Origin: Antrodiella citrinella
Taxonomy: Eukaryota > Basidiomycota > Agaricomycetes > Polyporales > Steccherinaceae
Assembly: GCA_004802725.1 (NCBI GenBank)
Contig: SGPM01000073.1
Location: 29,563-93,562 of the forward strand
Direction: 5' to 3'
DNA: 64,000 bases
This document shows positions 1-10,073 of the stretch, in pieces. The stretch's first letter is position 1; the number at the start of each line of letters is the position of its first letter. The translations under genes and the position numbers were made by a program. The notes under the pieces are model-generated. The model worked only from the letters and a program-made list of their open reading frames with translations, was not told the origin of the DNA and did not search any database.

Positions 1-153
1 AGTTCATTCTGTCAGCGTATCCTCCCCGACTGGCCGAATATTTCGCAGTCCCTGACGTTCGTGTTCTGGATGCAGGAATACTCGCAGAGACGAGGATTTC
101 TGTCTGACGTAGGCTACGGCCATGGTCTGACCAGGCTCAACCTCTTGCAAACG

Positions 154-162
154 TATAAAAAA
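154..162 (+). promoter_or_regulatory. TATA box of first PriA-like gene
   Basis: TATAAAAAA lies 89-97 nt upstream of the ATG at 251, the usual spacing for a fungal TATA promoter with a 5' UTR of some 60 nt. A CT-rich stretch follows it. Confidence 0.55.
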
Positions 163-250
163 GGTGGATGGCAGGACTACACACCTCAGTCGAGCTCTAC
201 CAAGCATCGACACACCTTCCCTTGCAATCCCCGCCACATTTTATTTCACT

Positions 251-1384
251 ATGCGCTTCACATTTCCCGCTCTCGCTACCCTGGCCATGTCCTTGCCGCT
301 CGTCTCTGGCCGAGTTATCAACGGTCTTCTCGGTCGCAGTGCTGACTTGACTGTCGATGTATGCGCCGAGGTGATCGCCGTTTTGTCGGTGGATGTCTTG
401 GGGATTGCCATCGTGTTTGGGAATCTTGGTGGGGATTTTGTGCTATAATCAATAGATTATCTCTGAAGCGTTCACTACTAGACATTTGTCTTTGTATTGA
501 CGCTATCGTTGATATTCTGGATGTCAACGTCGTCGTTCAAGCAGCAGTCGCGCTTGCCGGAGAGGCCGCTGTGGTAGCCGAGCTTACGGCCTTGGTTTGT
601 GATGACCTTTTGACCAGTAGTTGTTGACCTAATGGATCTTACCTACCAGATCAATGCTGCTCCAGGACACGAAACGTGTTCTTACCCTGACCATTTTGAG
701 GCAGTCTGCAGCGAGGCGGCAGTTCTTTCAAAGCTGTAATTGCATTAAAATTACACTAATATGGTCTTGCAGAAACCCGTGCGGCTTCCAGTGCACGGAC
801 GGTTTTACCCTCTCCCCGATCAGTAAGCCGGTTGACTGCATCTGCGTCCCACCCAAGATCGTCTGCAACGGCGTTTGCACCGATGCCAAGGCTTGCCCTA
901 GCTCTGTTGCGAAGAGAGAGCTAGAGGTCGAGAAACGCCACGCTGTGTGCGACAGAGGATTTACCCCCTGTGGTGTCTTTGAATGGTCTGGCATGCGTGC
1001 CTCTCAAGCATGGGAGTGTGTCGATACCCAATCTGATCTCGAAAGCTGTACGTCTGTTCCTATCAATATGTTTACGCCCTCTTCTACTCGCTTCTCCACA
1101 CCTGATGCCCAGGCTGATCCCTTCTCGTTGCAGGTGGTGGATGTGCCGTCCCCCTTATGCGCGGCACCCCTCGTGGTATTGACTGCACAGCTATTCCCGG
1201 CGTCGCAGACGTTTCCTGCGGTGCCGGATCTTGCGTCGTCCATCGCTGCCTTCCTGGCTACGTCCCCTCTTTGGACAGAGCGTTCTGCATTCACAAGCCC
1301 TCGTTGGGTTTGGAATTCGAGAGCGAGATCCCCGCGGCCTTAGCATACGGCCTGGAGCTTCCTTTCGTCAAGAAGGCTAACTAA
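251..1384 (+). CDS. priA: PriA-like cysteine-rich secreted protein, copy 1
   Basis: Five exons give about 294 residues: 251-428, 482-594, 650-717, 773-1047, 1134-1384. The N-terminus is a signal peptide (MRFTFPALATLAMSLPLVSG). The middle has an NPCGFQC motif and regularly spaced cysteines. The C-terminus carries the family signature GIDCTAIPGVADVSC followed by SCVVHRCLPGY. This is the architecture of Lentinula edodes PriA, a secreted protein first found as abundant in fruiting primordia; its biochemical role is unknown. Exon sizes match those of the downstream copy at 2780, so the two arose by tandem duplication. One oddity: the third intron (718-772) has GG where GT is expected, while the paralog has GTCAGT at the same place, so this is either a sequence error or a damaged donor. 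The family call is confident, the exact splice form less so. Confidence 0.8.
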
Positions 1385-2779
1385 TCACTTCTGACCGAGG
1401 TCACGGATATCTAGAGGAAGTGGAATGCAGAAACGGCTTTGCGACTGGTTTGATTTGGATAAGACGGTTGTGGGAGGAAACGCAGATAATGGGGACATGA
1501 CGTCGGATTATGATGATTGTACTGTATAGGAATGTGAATGCAACCTTTTGACCACCGTAACACTGCTCCCGTGTGTCGGAAAAACTTGGAAACACTTTCT
1601 TCAGTGTTCATCCCTCTCGCAAACAACCTAAGTTGCAGATCCCTGAGTCTCGAACTTAGTTGGCCCGTTTTGGAAGCGCCACGACGGTGTCGATCGGTCC
1701 TGATCAGTGATCATGAGTGAGTGAGTGAGTCCTCCATTGTCAAACTTGCTCTCCATCTTGCACGGCCCTTTTAAACGACCCTGCTTTAGTCCCCTTCTCT
1801 CTCAGCAATATTTATTGACTTGACTAGACTCGTGAAGATTCCGAAGAAGCCAACATCCTGAGTCACAAGCGGCTGCATGTCTCGCATCTGGGGCCCGGGC
1901 GCTATGGACACTGGTATCGCCGTAATCGGCGATGAGGTGGCCCGCAAAAATCAGCATAGAGAACCGATGACGGTCACCTCCGTGGGTTGCATAAGAGGAT
2001 GTATGGTGTGAGTGTGATTACTTAGCTTATGTGCCAACTGCGCACACTGCTAACGTTGCTTCTGCCACTGCCGTCGTATTACTAGATGAACAAATGGGGT
2101 GTATTCCGTACGTCTTGATACCGTCTCTCCATTTTCAGCGAGCCGCCTTCGACTGCACGAGAACGGAGTCGTTGCGGGAAGCCCCACAACGCCCGAACAT
2201 TCCTCGTTAACCAGGTCATTTGCCATACTTTGCCATGTTACCCATCCATCGGTCATGTCTAGAATACATGACAGCATTAATCTATCAGCGCTGTGCAGAA
2301 AGCTGTCGTCGTTCCGCACTGTTGCCCCATGCCGTCCTGCCGTGGTTAGCTTGGCCGGGGATATCGCCTCGTTCTATTGGAGACCATACGGGCCCTGTCA
2401 ATGCTCGCAGAACATGTTGCTCTGTGAGGTAAGTCTTGCCTCCGCTTAACCAGAGTCCCCTTCCACCTAATGATCCAAGCTGTTCGGTGCAGATGCCGAA
2501 TGTGTTCTTTTAGGCACTCGCTGCTCGTCGTATAATTCTTCGCAGACGGCCTCGATGGTCCTGGGGCCGGAGCCCTTAGTCTTGACATCTTTTGCCGGAC
2601 AAACTGCACACTGGCAGCTCACTCATACAGGGCACGGCTCTTGACGTGTCTGCCTCCGCATTTAGCGCGTTTCATTCCGTTGTGAACGCCTCAATACAGA
2701 TCTCAACAACGAGTGAAACACATAAAAGAAACCTGGATCATGCTGGGGCACTTTTGAACTAGCTTCCTGGCCCACCAAG
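1385..2779. other. Intergenic region between PriA-like copies
   Basis: No gene is supported here. A short GAGT tandem repeat lies near 1713-1729. Open frames near 2099-2449 have no signal peptide, splice logic or recognisable motif. The promoter of the second PriA-like gene should lie in the last 150 bases, where a weak CATAAAAG element sits at 2721-2728. Confidence 0.5.
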
Positions 2780-3950
2780 ATGCACATTGCTGCTTCTCCC
2801 CTTATTGTGCTTGCCGGTGCCGCTCTCGTAGCTGGCCGCGCATTCAACAATGAGCTCGTTGCGCGTACTACCACGGATATTTGTGCAGAGGTCGATGCGG
2901 GACTCAGCGTCAGCCTCCTTGGTATCTCCATTGTGATTGGCCTCATTGGTCAGAAAGTTTCTGAGTATCTTCACGCGGACTCGTTTTTGACTACCTTTTA
3001 CTAGAGGTCTGTCTGTGCGTCTCGGGTATCCCCGCCTTCGTCAAGACGGACGCAGTGGCCATCGCTGCTGTGAACATTGCTGGCGTGGCCTCTGTCTCTG
3101 CAGATATTGAGGCTATGGTAAGCATACACTGATAATATGGTAGCGCGTGTCATTGAACAATGGTCTAGATCAACACTGCCAAAGGTCATCAGAAGTGCTC
3201 TTACCCTGACAATTTTGAGGCCGTTTGTTCAAAGGAGTCAGTAACCCACATGACAATCGCGATACGTCGATCTGACAGGGCTCGTACTATAGGACTCCGT
3301 GCGGCTTCAATTGCATCAACGGGTTCTCGCCTTCCCCAGCTAAGGATCCCAAAGACTGCGTTTGCTTGCCCCCGAAGACGGTTTGCAATGGCATCTGCGG
3401 GACCTTCAAGTCTTGCCCCAGCGCTCATCCCAAGAGAGATGTGGAGATCGCCAAACGCTACGCTTCCTGCGACAAGGGCTTCACAGCGTGCGGTGTTGAT
3501 GCTTGGCCCGGAATGCGTGCTTCCCAATCATGGGAATGCGTTGATACCACGTCCGACCTGGAGAGCTGTACGTCCGCATTTTCGCCTTGGCCCCAAGTTG
3601 TGGCCCATCTATCCATTTTCTTGTTCTATTCGCTACGCCACTGTCTTGTCTGCCATTATCCGATAACACATTACTGATTGCTTTTGGTTTCGGCTTTCAG
3701 GCGGTGGTTGTGCGACCCCCTTGACCCTTGGCGGTACTCAGGGAATCGACTGTACCGCTCTCCCCGGTGTGGCCGACGTCTCTTGTCACAGCGCTCATGC
3801 GTCGTTCATCGCTGCCTCCCCGGTCACATAGCGTCGTACGACAAATCCTTCTGCATCGACTTGAACTCGGCCAATCTCAGCTTCAACCACAATGTCGCTG
3901 CAGCGGCATACGGCCTAGAGCACGTCCCACTCAACAAGAAGGCGGAGTAA
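2780..3950 (+). CDS. priA: PriA-like cysteine-rich secreted protein, copy 2 (one-base frame break)
   Basis: Exons 2780-2948, 3005-3117, 3169-3236, 3293-3567 and 3701-3950 mirror the upstream paralog: exons 2, 3 and 4 are exactly 113, 68 and 275 nt in both genes. The product starts with a signal peptide (MHIAASPLIVLAGAALVAG) and has the TPCGFNC motif and the C-terminal block GIDCTALPGVADVSC. Between 3787 and 3800 the last exon is one base shorter than in copy 1 (250 against 251 nt). The frame that encodes GVADVSC therefore runs into a stop, while SCVVHRCLPGH and the normal C-terminus continue in the next frame. All cysteines beyond the break are conserved, which suggests a sequencing deletion or a very recent mutation. 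With the missing base the protein would be about 291 residues. Role as for copy 1: secreted, probably cell-wall associated, function unknown. Confidence 0.75.
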
Positions 3951-4364
3951 CATGTGGTGCTCGGAGGCAGAAAACGGTACAGTCGGCAATGGCAACACTC
4001 GTTTCGGACGACTCGCACTCCACGGACTACATTCTTGTTCTTTCCGGTTTGAAAGTTTCCTATTGTGTCTTTGTTGTTGTTGTTGTGATATAGCGGCTGG
4101 AAGGGGTCTGGTTGGTCTTGGACGTTCGTGTGTTTTATGGAAGATTAGGTTGTATAGCACCCGCGTAGAACTCGATGTATGTATGTTGTTGTTGGATTTG
4201 TTCTGCATCCGACGACGTATGTATTCAGTTCACCGAGGATGATTGCGTCGACCGACGTGCTGATTATACTGTCGATTGTGAATATGAGCAAGTGCATGTA
4301 TGATCGGACTGGGCGCCACATTCTACCACCTCTGCACTTTATACCACCACCTCGTCATGTCCTA
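3951..4364. other. Intergenic region upstream of MED11
   Basis: This stretch holds the 3' flank of the second PriA-like gene and the promoter side of MED11. It is T- and G-rich (TTGTTG runs near 4068-4087). No open frame has recognisable content. A short upstream reading frame (ATG at 4357, two codons) precedes the MED11 start. Confidence 0.4.
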
Positions 4365-5086
4365 ATGGCATCCAATACTCAACGTTCCACGAGCTCGCAG
4401 AATGCTACCGCAGATATTGACCCCGTTTGGCTGTCTAGTCGGACCGCCAGGCAGATCTACGCCTTGTCTGATGTGGAAGAGGTTCGTCCTTGCTTTGAGG
4501 CGTACGGAGCGAGCTATGTCGCTGACTATTCCTTTCCTGAACTGAATAGGGCATAAGTCGTCTGCTGTCGCTCGCAGCGTCGTCTATATCGCTCCTGACG
4601 TTACCACAAACCGATACACCCGAGGATGGTCTCCCACAAGGTGGTGAAAGGTCGGAGCAGTTCGTGCTTGAAGTCAGCGAATACTTTGAACGAATAGACG
4701 TGTGTCACAAATCCCATTCTACTTCTACATCATTCACTAATACATATCCCTGCCATTTGCTATGTGTCCGTCACCAGCAAATACACATCGCTATTCGTTC
4801 TTCACTGGCGCATATCCGACAATCCCGCATCGCACCCTCCGCAATCAACGCTCCGCCCTTAAACTTCATCCCTCCATCTCTAGGGGTGGGCATGCCCACG
4901 GACACGACGGCGTTTTCAGGCGGGAAGGGAAGTCGAGGCTTGCAAGAGGAACGTGTGGAGCGGGATGCGTGGGCTGGGATTCTGAGTGCTCTCATGCGAC
5001 TGAAGGAGGCTCAGGCTCGGGACCTTGCGCAGCTCGGACAAGATAATGCCAACGAAGGGGATTCGAGCGCAATGCAGGAGGGGTGA
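4365..5086 (+). CDS. MED11: Mediator complex subunit 11 (head module)
   Basis: Three exons (4365-4481, 4550-4699, 4778-5086) in consistent phase give 191 residues. The core is the MED11 helical region: RQIYALSDVEEGISRLLSL, then a helix ending in EFVLEVSEYFERID-type sequence, then IAIRSSLAHIRQSRIAPSA. MED11 pairs with MED22 in the Mediator head and contacts TFIIH and RNA polymerase II. The proline-rich linker and acidic C-terminus are fungal extensions. The start is the first ATG in frame with this region; a two-codon upstream frame at 4357 may reduce translation slightly. The gene converges on TBCA, with only 108 bp between stop codons. Identification rests on the helix pattern and splice consistency. 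Confidence 0.75.
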
Positions 5087-5194
5087 TTCACATAGAGCAA
5101 GGGTATATGGATATTGTCAATGGGACAGGTCATAAGTACAGGCGCGCGTTCGTTCTGCCTATCGTTCACTCTTTTCATTCTGAGTCCTCTTCCC

Positions 5195-5741
5195 TTAGAC
5201 ACTTACACTCTCCAAAATCTCTTCAGCCTTCAAGTATTCCTCATCCTGTGTGATTTCGGGGTTCTGCTTGGCCGACACCTATTGTCCCATGTCCCATGTA
5301 AACGGTTTAGCTTCCTCAAAGGAGCAGGAGGGAACGGGACATGCGTACCAGGAGTTCGCGCAAGTCTTGCACAGCGGCTCCGAGACGATTTGCAACGTCC
5401 TTAACAAGCTTCTTGTTCTCTTCCAGCATCAACCCCTACACATGGTCAGACCCCAGTCTGTTAGCTACAGTGCTGTTCGTAGTCAAAACAACGAGATAGC
5501 GCGTACAGCGTTCTTGATATCCCAAGCTTCCGCGCCATCCGCGACGAACTTGTCCAGTTTGATTTTCTGGTCTACCTCCTCTTTCTCGTACGTCTGGTGC
5601 TCCTTGAACAGTCTTTATCGCGAGACACACAGTGGTAAGGACTCATGGACTGCGAGCCTGCGTATATCACGACGCCACGAACCGTTTAGCTACTCCGGAC
5701 TTGATCTTGAGTTGACGGCGAAGGGCGGTGAGGTCGCTCAT
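5195..5741 (-). CDS. TBCA: Tubulin-binding cofactor A
   Basis: Exons on the minus strand: 5741-5683, 5612-5507, 5435-5349, 5278-5195, total 336 nt, 111 residues, the normal size for the family. The product opens with MSDLTALRRQLKIKSGVAKR, followed by LFKEHQTYEKE and a long all-helical region containing DGAEAWDIKNA and EENKKLVKDVANRL. This is the three-helix fold of TBCA (Rbl2/Alp31 in yeasts), a chaperone that captures beta-tubulin released during tubulin folding and buffers free beta-tubulin in the cytosol. A basidiomycete-type C-terminal tail ends in AEEILESVSV. All introns are GT-AG. The gene converges on MED11. Confidence 0.88.
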
Positions 5742-8700
5742 ATCGTTCTAGATCTGCGAATAATGAAAGATGGTGGTATCCGGGGTTGTACTTGGGTGTT
5801 GGTCGTTAGAAAGAGGTCGAGCTGAGCTCTTGGTCCTATCTTTCCGGAATCCACAATGACGAGAGGAAGAGATCTGTCTTTTCCAATCCGGGCATCGATA
5901 AGAAACGAAGCAAAAAAAAAGCATCCGCGACGCTGCGTTACGCCACATTGATCGTGTACGGTTCAAAATGGTAAACGTGGAACGATGGACTTGAATTTCA
6001 TCGTAAAGTACGACCGCTCATCTCGATGTGCCTCACTGGAGGGGCAGAGGGTTTCACGAAAGTTAATGAAAAACGTTTTCTAGATCGTGAATTCGTAAGA
6101 GAGTTCAAGTTGCAGAGGCTTACTACTCGTCTGGACCCGAGTCCAAGTCCGCCGATTATCATGTACGTACCAACTTGAAAGGTCTGAGATCTGAACTTTC
6201 GTGACTGCCTAGAAGTGGGCAAGCCCAGTTCAAAACATTCTTCTGAGTAGTGCACTTCATCAAAGCAAACCACGCACGACGTTGTCGCACTGTCATCCCA
6301 TTTGCAGGCTAGCCTGATACAAGACCCCGGGAGGGTCGAAAACAGCAACCTCTTCCCCCGCCACCGGCGAACCACGGTCCAAGGAGGCGTAAGTTCCTCT
6401 GACTTTGACTCTGGAAGACCGATGTGACTGTGCGTATGCTAGACACGAGGCGAATGCGTGTCCCGCTGAAGGCTGTTTCATCAAACGGCCGTCGCATGGA
6501 TCTCAATCACTCCGGAATGGACCTCATGGCTTCCGGGAGGCGTGCAGGGAGACCCATCGGACTCCAGACTCGCTTTCGTTTGAGTCACACTTTAAGCATT
6601 CTTTCCCTCAGAGCTTCTTGACGGTGCTCGAGGCAGGGCACCGTCCACCGGAGATGGGACATCGACACAGATCCATTACGACTCGGCAAAAGACAGGATG
6701 TTGTACTAAGTGCCAACGTGTCTACGGGTGATGCGCTGAAGGGGGAACGGGGGAATGGGATCGTGGACGGGGATCGTATGAAATGCGTGTGAGCGAGGCG
6801 TGTGCAGTCATGAGAAAAAAGATGTAGAGCAAGTACAGAGCAAGCAAGAAGATGTGGAGAAAGCTACAACTAAACTAACTAACAACCAAGGGTGGGGTGA
6901 AATAGGTACGAGCCAATGAGGATGAGTGTACGACGAAGACGGGACTACGTGGATGAGCGACGACGAGAGCGCAGTCAGCAGCGAAGGAACAGCCGCCGAC
7001 ACCAACGACGACACACACAACCAGAACGAAGAACAACAAGATGCTCGAACAGAAGTCCGCAACCTCAACCACCACCATCACCACCTACAACCCATCAACA
7101 CACGAACAACAACCAGACACGAACCACCAACAACGAAGAAACAGCAGCACACACACACACGGACGAACGGGAGAAGAGAACGAACACCCAGGCTCCTCAA
7201 CTAGTCGGCTACCAGGCAACGCATAGACTAGCTACGCAGGTGCACGAGCGCGGTTAGGAGAAGCAGCTGCAAGAGTCGTCCCTTTCGCGACGCACGCGAG
7301 ATGAGTGGAGTGAAACCCGAGGCGGGAGAGAACGAGCGAGAAGTCGAACGAGTAGAGACGAGAGCGGAATGGAATGGAGTGGAAGCGGAGAGGGCGACGT
7401 GAGCGGATGATGGACGCCTGGAGTAAGAGAGGACGAGGGCGAAGGAGGGATCGCGTAATGGGGCGTCGTGTCGCGGAGAGGAACAGGAACAGATCCTGTA
7501 GATGTCTTGAGGAGAAGGTCGTGGATAGTCCGGATCGGCCCTCGCAAGGATAAAGAATACAAGAAGTGGAAGGGTGAAGAAGTCTTGCGAGGTGCTCGTG
7601 AAAAGCGCAAATAGCAAATACGCCGGAGGGACAGCGGATAGGTTTGATGTTTGGGGTAGGACGCGGCAGGGCGCGTCGTCGGATAGGATGAGAGGTGGCA
7701 TTTCGCATATAGAAAAGGCGTCAAGGTGGGTGATCAAAGCAAAAAAGGGTAGAACCTGTGTAAATCGATACAAATGTGAAAGGTCGTGGTCGAGTTCAAT
7801 CGTTAAGAAAGGATGCGTGCCAAGGCAGAAATGTCGCGAGGGGGAATCCAACCGAGGGGGTTTCCATGTGGTCTTTGATGCCAGTGTATCGGCGCGCGGA
7901 CAGCAACTTCCAGGTGTGCGTCAATCGAAACCGGAGCGAGGCACGTAACCACAGTAAAGTGGTCGTACACCATCAGCTCACGGCCGAGACGGATACGCAG
8001 GAAGGGTCGGCGAGATGGCGAGAACTCGTGTGAGCGAGAGCCGGAGCTTTGATCTGTATGCAGAGTGAGACGGAGAGACAAGTGCGACACGGGGTTGCTC
8101 CTAGGCGTCAAGTCGATGCCGTGGATCGACGACGGTGGCTGAGGAAGCGAGAGGTGTGCAAAGAAGACAAGAATGCGCCAATGACAGGGCGAAGCGAGGC
8201 ACCGCACATGGCAGGTTCGCCGCTCCACGAAAACACAACTGCTTGCTCGCGCATAAAGGAGGGCTGCAGCGGGGGCGAGTTGGCTCGGGAGGGGGTACCG
8301 TATAGCGATGTGAAAACCAGTGTGCCTTCTAGCTTGGCCACGAGTCGTGGTCTTGCGTCGTGTGTCGTGTCCCGAATGTTCAATTCCTGAGATCGGCCGG
8401 CAAAGGCGAATAGGGTGAGCCATCTTCAAAGAGCGTGGAAGGGGGCGTCGCGCGAAAGGCACGTGCCATAAGGTGGTTGGAGGGAGGGGATCGATTCGAC
8501 AGTCAACTTCCCAAGAAGACTGGAACCGAGGGGGCGGCGCGGCCGCGGGCGACATTTCGGGGAAGGCAGGTGCCCAATTGGACGGACTGTCGGTACGGTC
8601 GCAGAGCGTACAAATGACCTGCTTGAGTTCTTCCCGATGCATTGAGCACCACCATGAAAGGGCCTGTGAAACGTGAGAGGCGAGGCGAGGCGAGAGAAAG

Positions 8701-8997
8701 ACGGTATGTATGGTGGGGGAAGATGCGGATCAAGAGGATGAGATGTAAAGGTAAAGCGTATAAAGACAATAAAAATGTCAAAAGGTAGATGGGTGGGTGA
8801 GGAATGGGGATGCGTGTGAGGATAAGTAGTGTCCATTGTGACTATGCTAATAGGACCCCCTGCAATCCAGGCAGAGTGGGGCTATTCCGATTCATGAGAG
8901 TGTCGTAAAGTTCAGCTTAAAAGTAATCCGTGACGGCGTTGCTCCGATGGTGTCCAGACGGTCGAAAGCTTTTGGGACTTGCACAGGACATGCAAAT
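5742..8997. other. Gene-poor region, purine-rich on the plus strand
   Basis: No gene is supported over 3.2 kb. From about 6800 to 8850 the plus strand is markedly purine-rich (GGAG, GAAG, GAGA runs), so the minus strand is CT-rich. This removes stop codons and creates long minus-strand open frames (7228-7851, 7803-8642) that are low in complexity and resemble no protein. The segment 6960-7180 has CAAC/ACAC repeats. It is the 3' flank of the bHLH gene at 8998-10073 and may hold a long 3' UTR or noncoding transcript. Confidence 0.5.
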
Positions 8998-10073
8998 CTA
9001 GAAGCCCGACGTCGGTGCTTGCTGCTGGGCAGCGGCGACGGCAGAGGCAGCGGCGGCGTGACGCTGTTCGGCGGTGCCGAGCATCAACGCCTCGTTGACG
9101 CTGTAATAGAAAACATGTGGGTCAAGACAGATTCTCACTGAAGANTGCGAAATGAACGTACTGCCTGAGCCGGTTGGTCTCGCTTTCTGCCGCAGCCAAG
9201 CGGGTCTGGAGCTGCTGCTGGGTCATCTCGAGGTAGCGAATATGAGTGGTCGCTAGAGAAGAACGAATGAGAGAGGGAAATTCAGAGAAAGCGAATATGC
9301 GTACCACGATCCAACAATGAAACTTTGCTGGACTTCTGGTTCGACACGGGGAGGGCATCCTTGAGCCTGCGGTATCCGTCTCTCAGCTCGTCACGTCTCC
9401 TCTGCTCCGACTCGATGCGCTGACGGCGGATCTCCTCGCGGCGGGCCTCGTTGGAGGTCGCGGTGATAACGGGGTTGAAGTCGTCGTCGTCGTCAGAGGC
9501 GAACTCGTCCGGGATACCCTTGGCGCGCTTCTTCTGCTGCCTTGTGGAGGACCGCGGAGGGATGGCGGTGGCCGCGAGAGGGTTGAAGCGGTGAGACCGG
9601 GGGACGGTCGCCAGTGATCCGGGAGCAGGCGCCGGGGATATGGTGCCACTGCCCCGGCGACCCCGGTTCGAAGCGGCGCTATCGGAGGAGAGCTCGCCGG
9701 CGCTGAGGTTGGACAGCGCTCCGGGGTAGATGCCGCCGGCGTTGGAGGGCGTGAAGGAGCGGTTCGGAGAGCCGGTGGTGTAGTTGGGCGTCGACGAGTA
9801 GGTGTACTCGCTCATCCCGTTGTTGAGGTTCAAGGAGTTGAACCCGATGCGGGGAGAGGACGTCGGGGGCACTGTGGGTGCTTGTGTTAGTTCGGTGGAG
9901 CGAATCGATCGGCGGTCAAGGAAATACGCACGGCCCATGGACACACCGAAGTTGGGAGAGTGCGGGTACTGGAGGTAGTCCAGGCCGGAAAGAGTGTCGA
10001 AGTAGTTGGTGGCACCGTCCATGAAGTCGTTGGGCTTCTGGTCGAGGACGTGTTCCATGTGTGCGGTCTCCAT
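8998..10073 (-). CDS. bHLH transcription factor, copy 1
   Basis: Four exons (10073-9932, 9871-9305, 9252-9162, 9100-8998) total 903 nt, 300 residues. The N-terminal two thirds are Ser/Pro/Gly/Asn-rich and disordered. A stretch of five Asp precedes the basic region ARREEIRRQRIESEQRRRDE, which has the His/Gln-Glu-Arg-type contacts of E-box binders. Helix 1 (YRRLKDALPVS), a short loop (NQKSSKVS) and helix 2 (LLDRATTHIRYLEMTQQQL) follow, then a leucine-rich zipper-like coiled coil and an Ala/Gln-rich tail. Introns fall at the end of loop/helix 2 exactly as in the paralog at 20162-21297. It is a nuclear regulator of unknown targets, resembling the Max/SREBP-like bHLH-zip class. An N base lies in the intron at 9145. 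The ATG at 10073 was chosen because the ORF upstream of it runs through 5' UTR-like CT-rich sequence. Confidence 0.85.

Noticed and set aside
7228..8642. Long minus-strand open frames (207 and 279 codons).
   Set aside because: They arise from the CT-rich minus strand, which lacks stop codons; the translations are low-complexity Ser/Pro/Leu/Arg without motifs.
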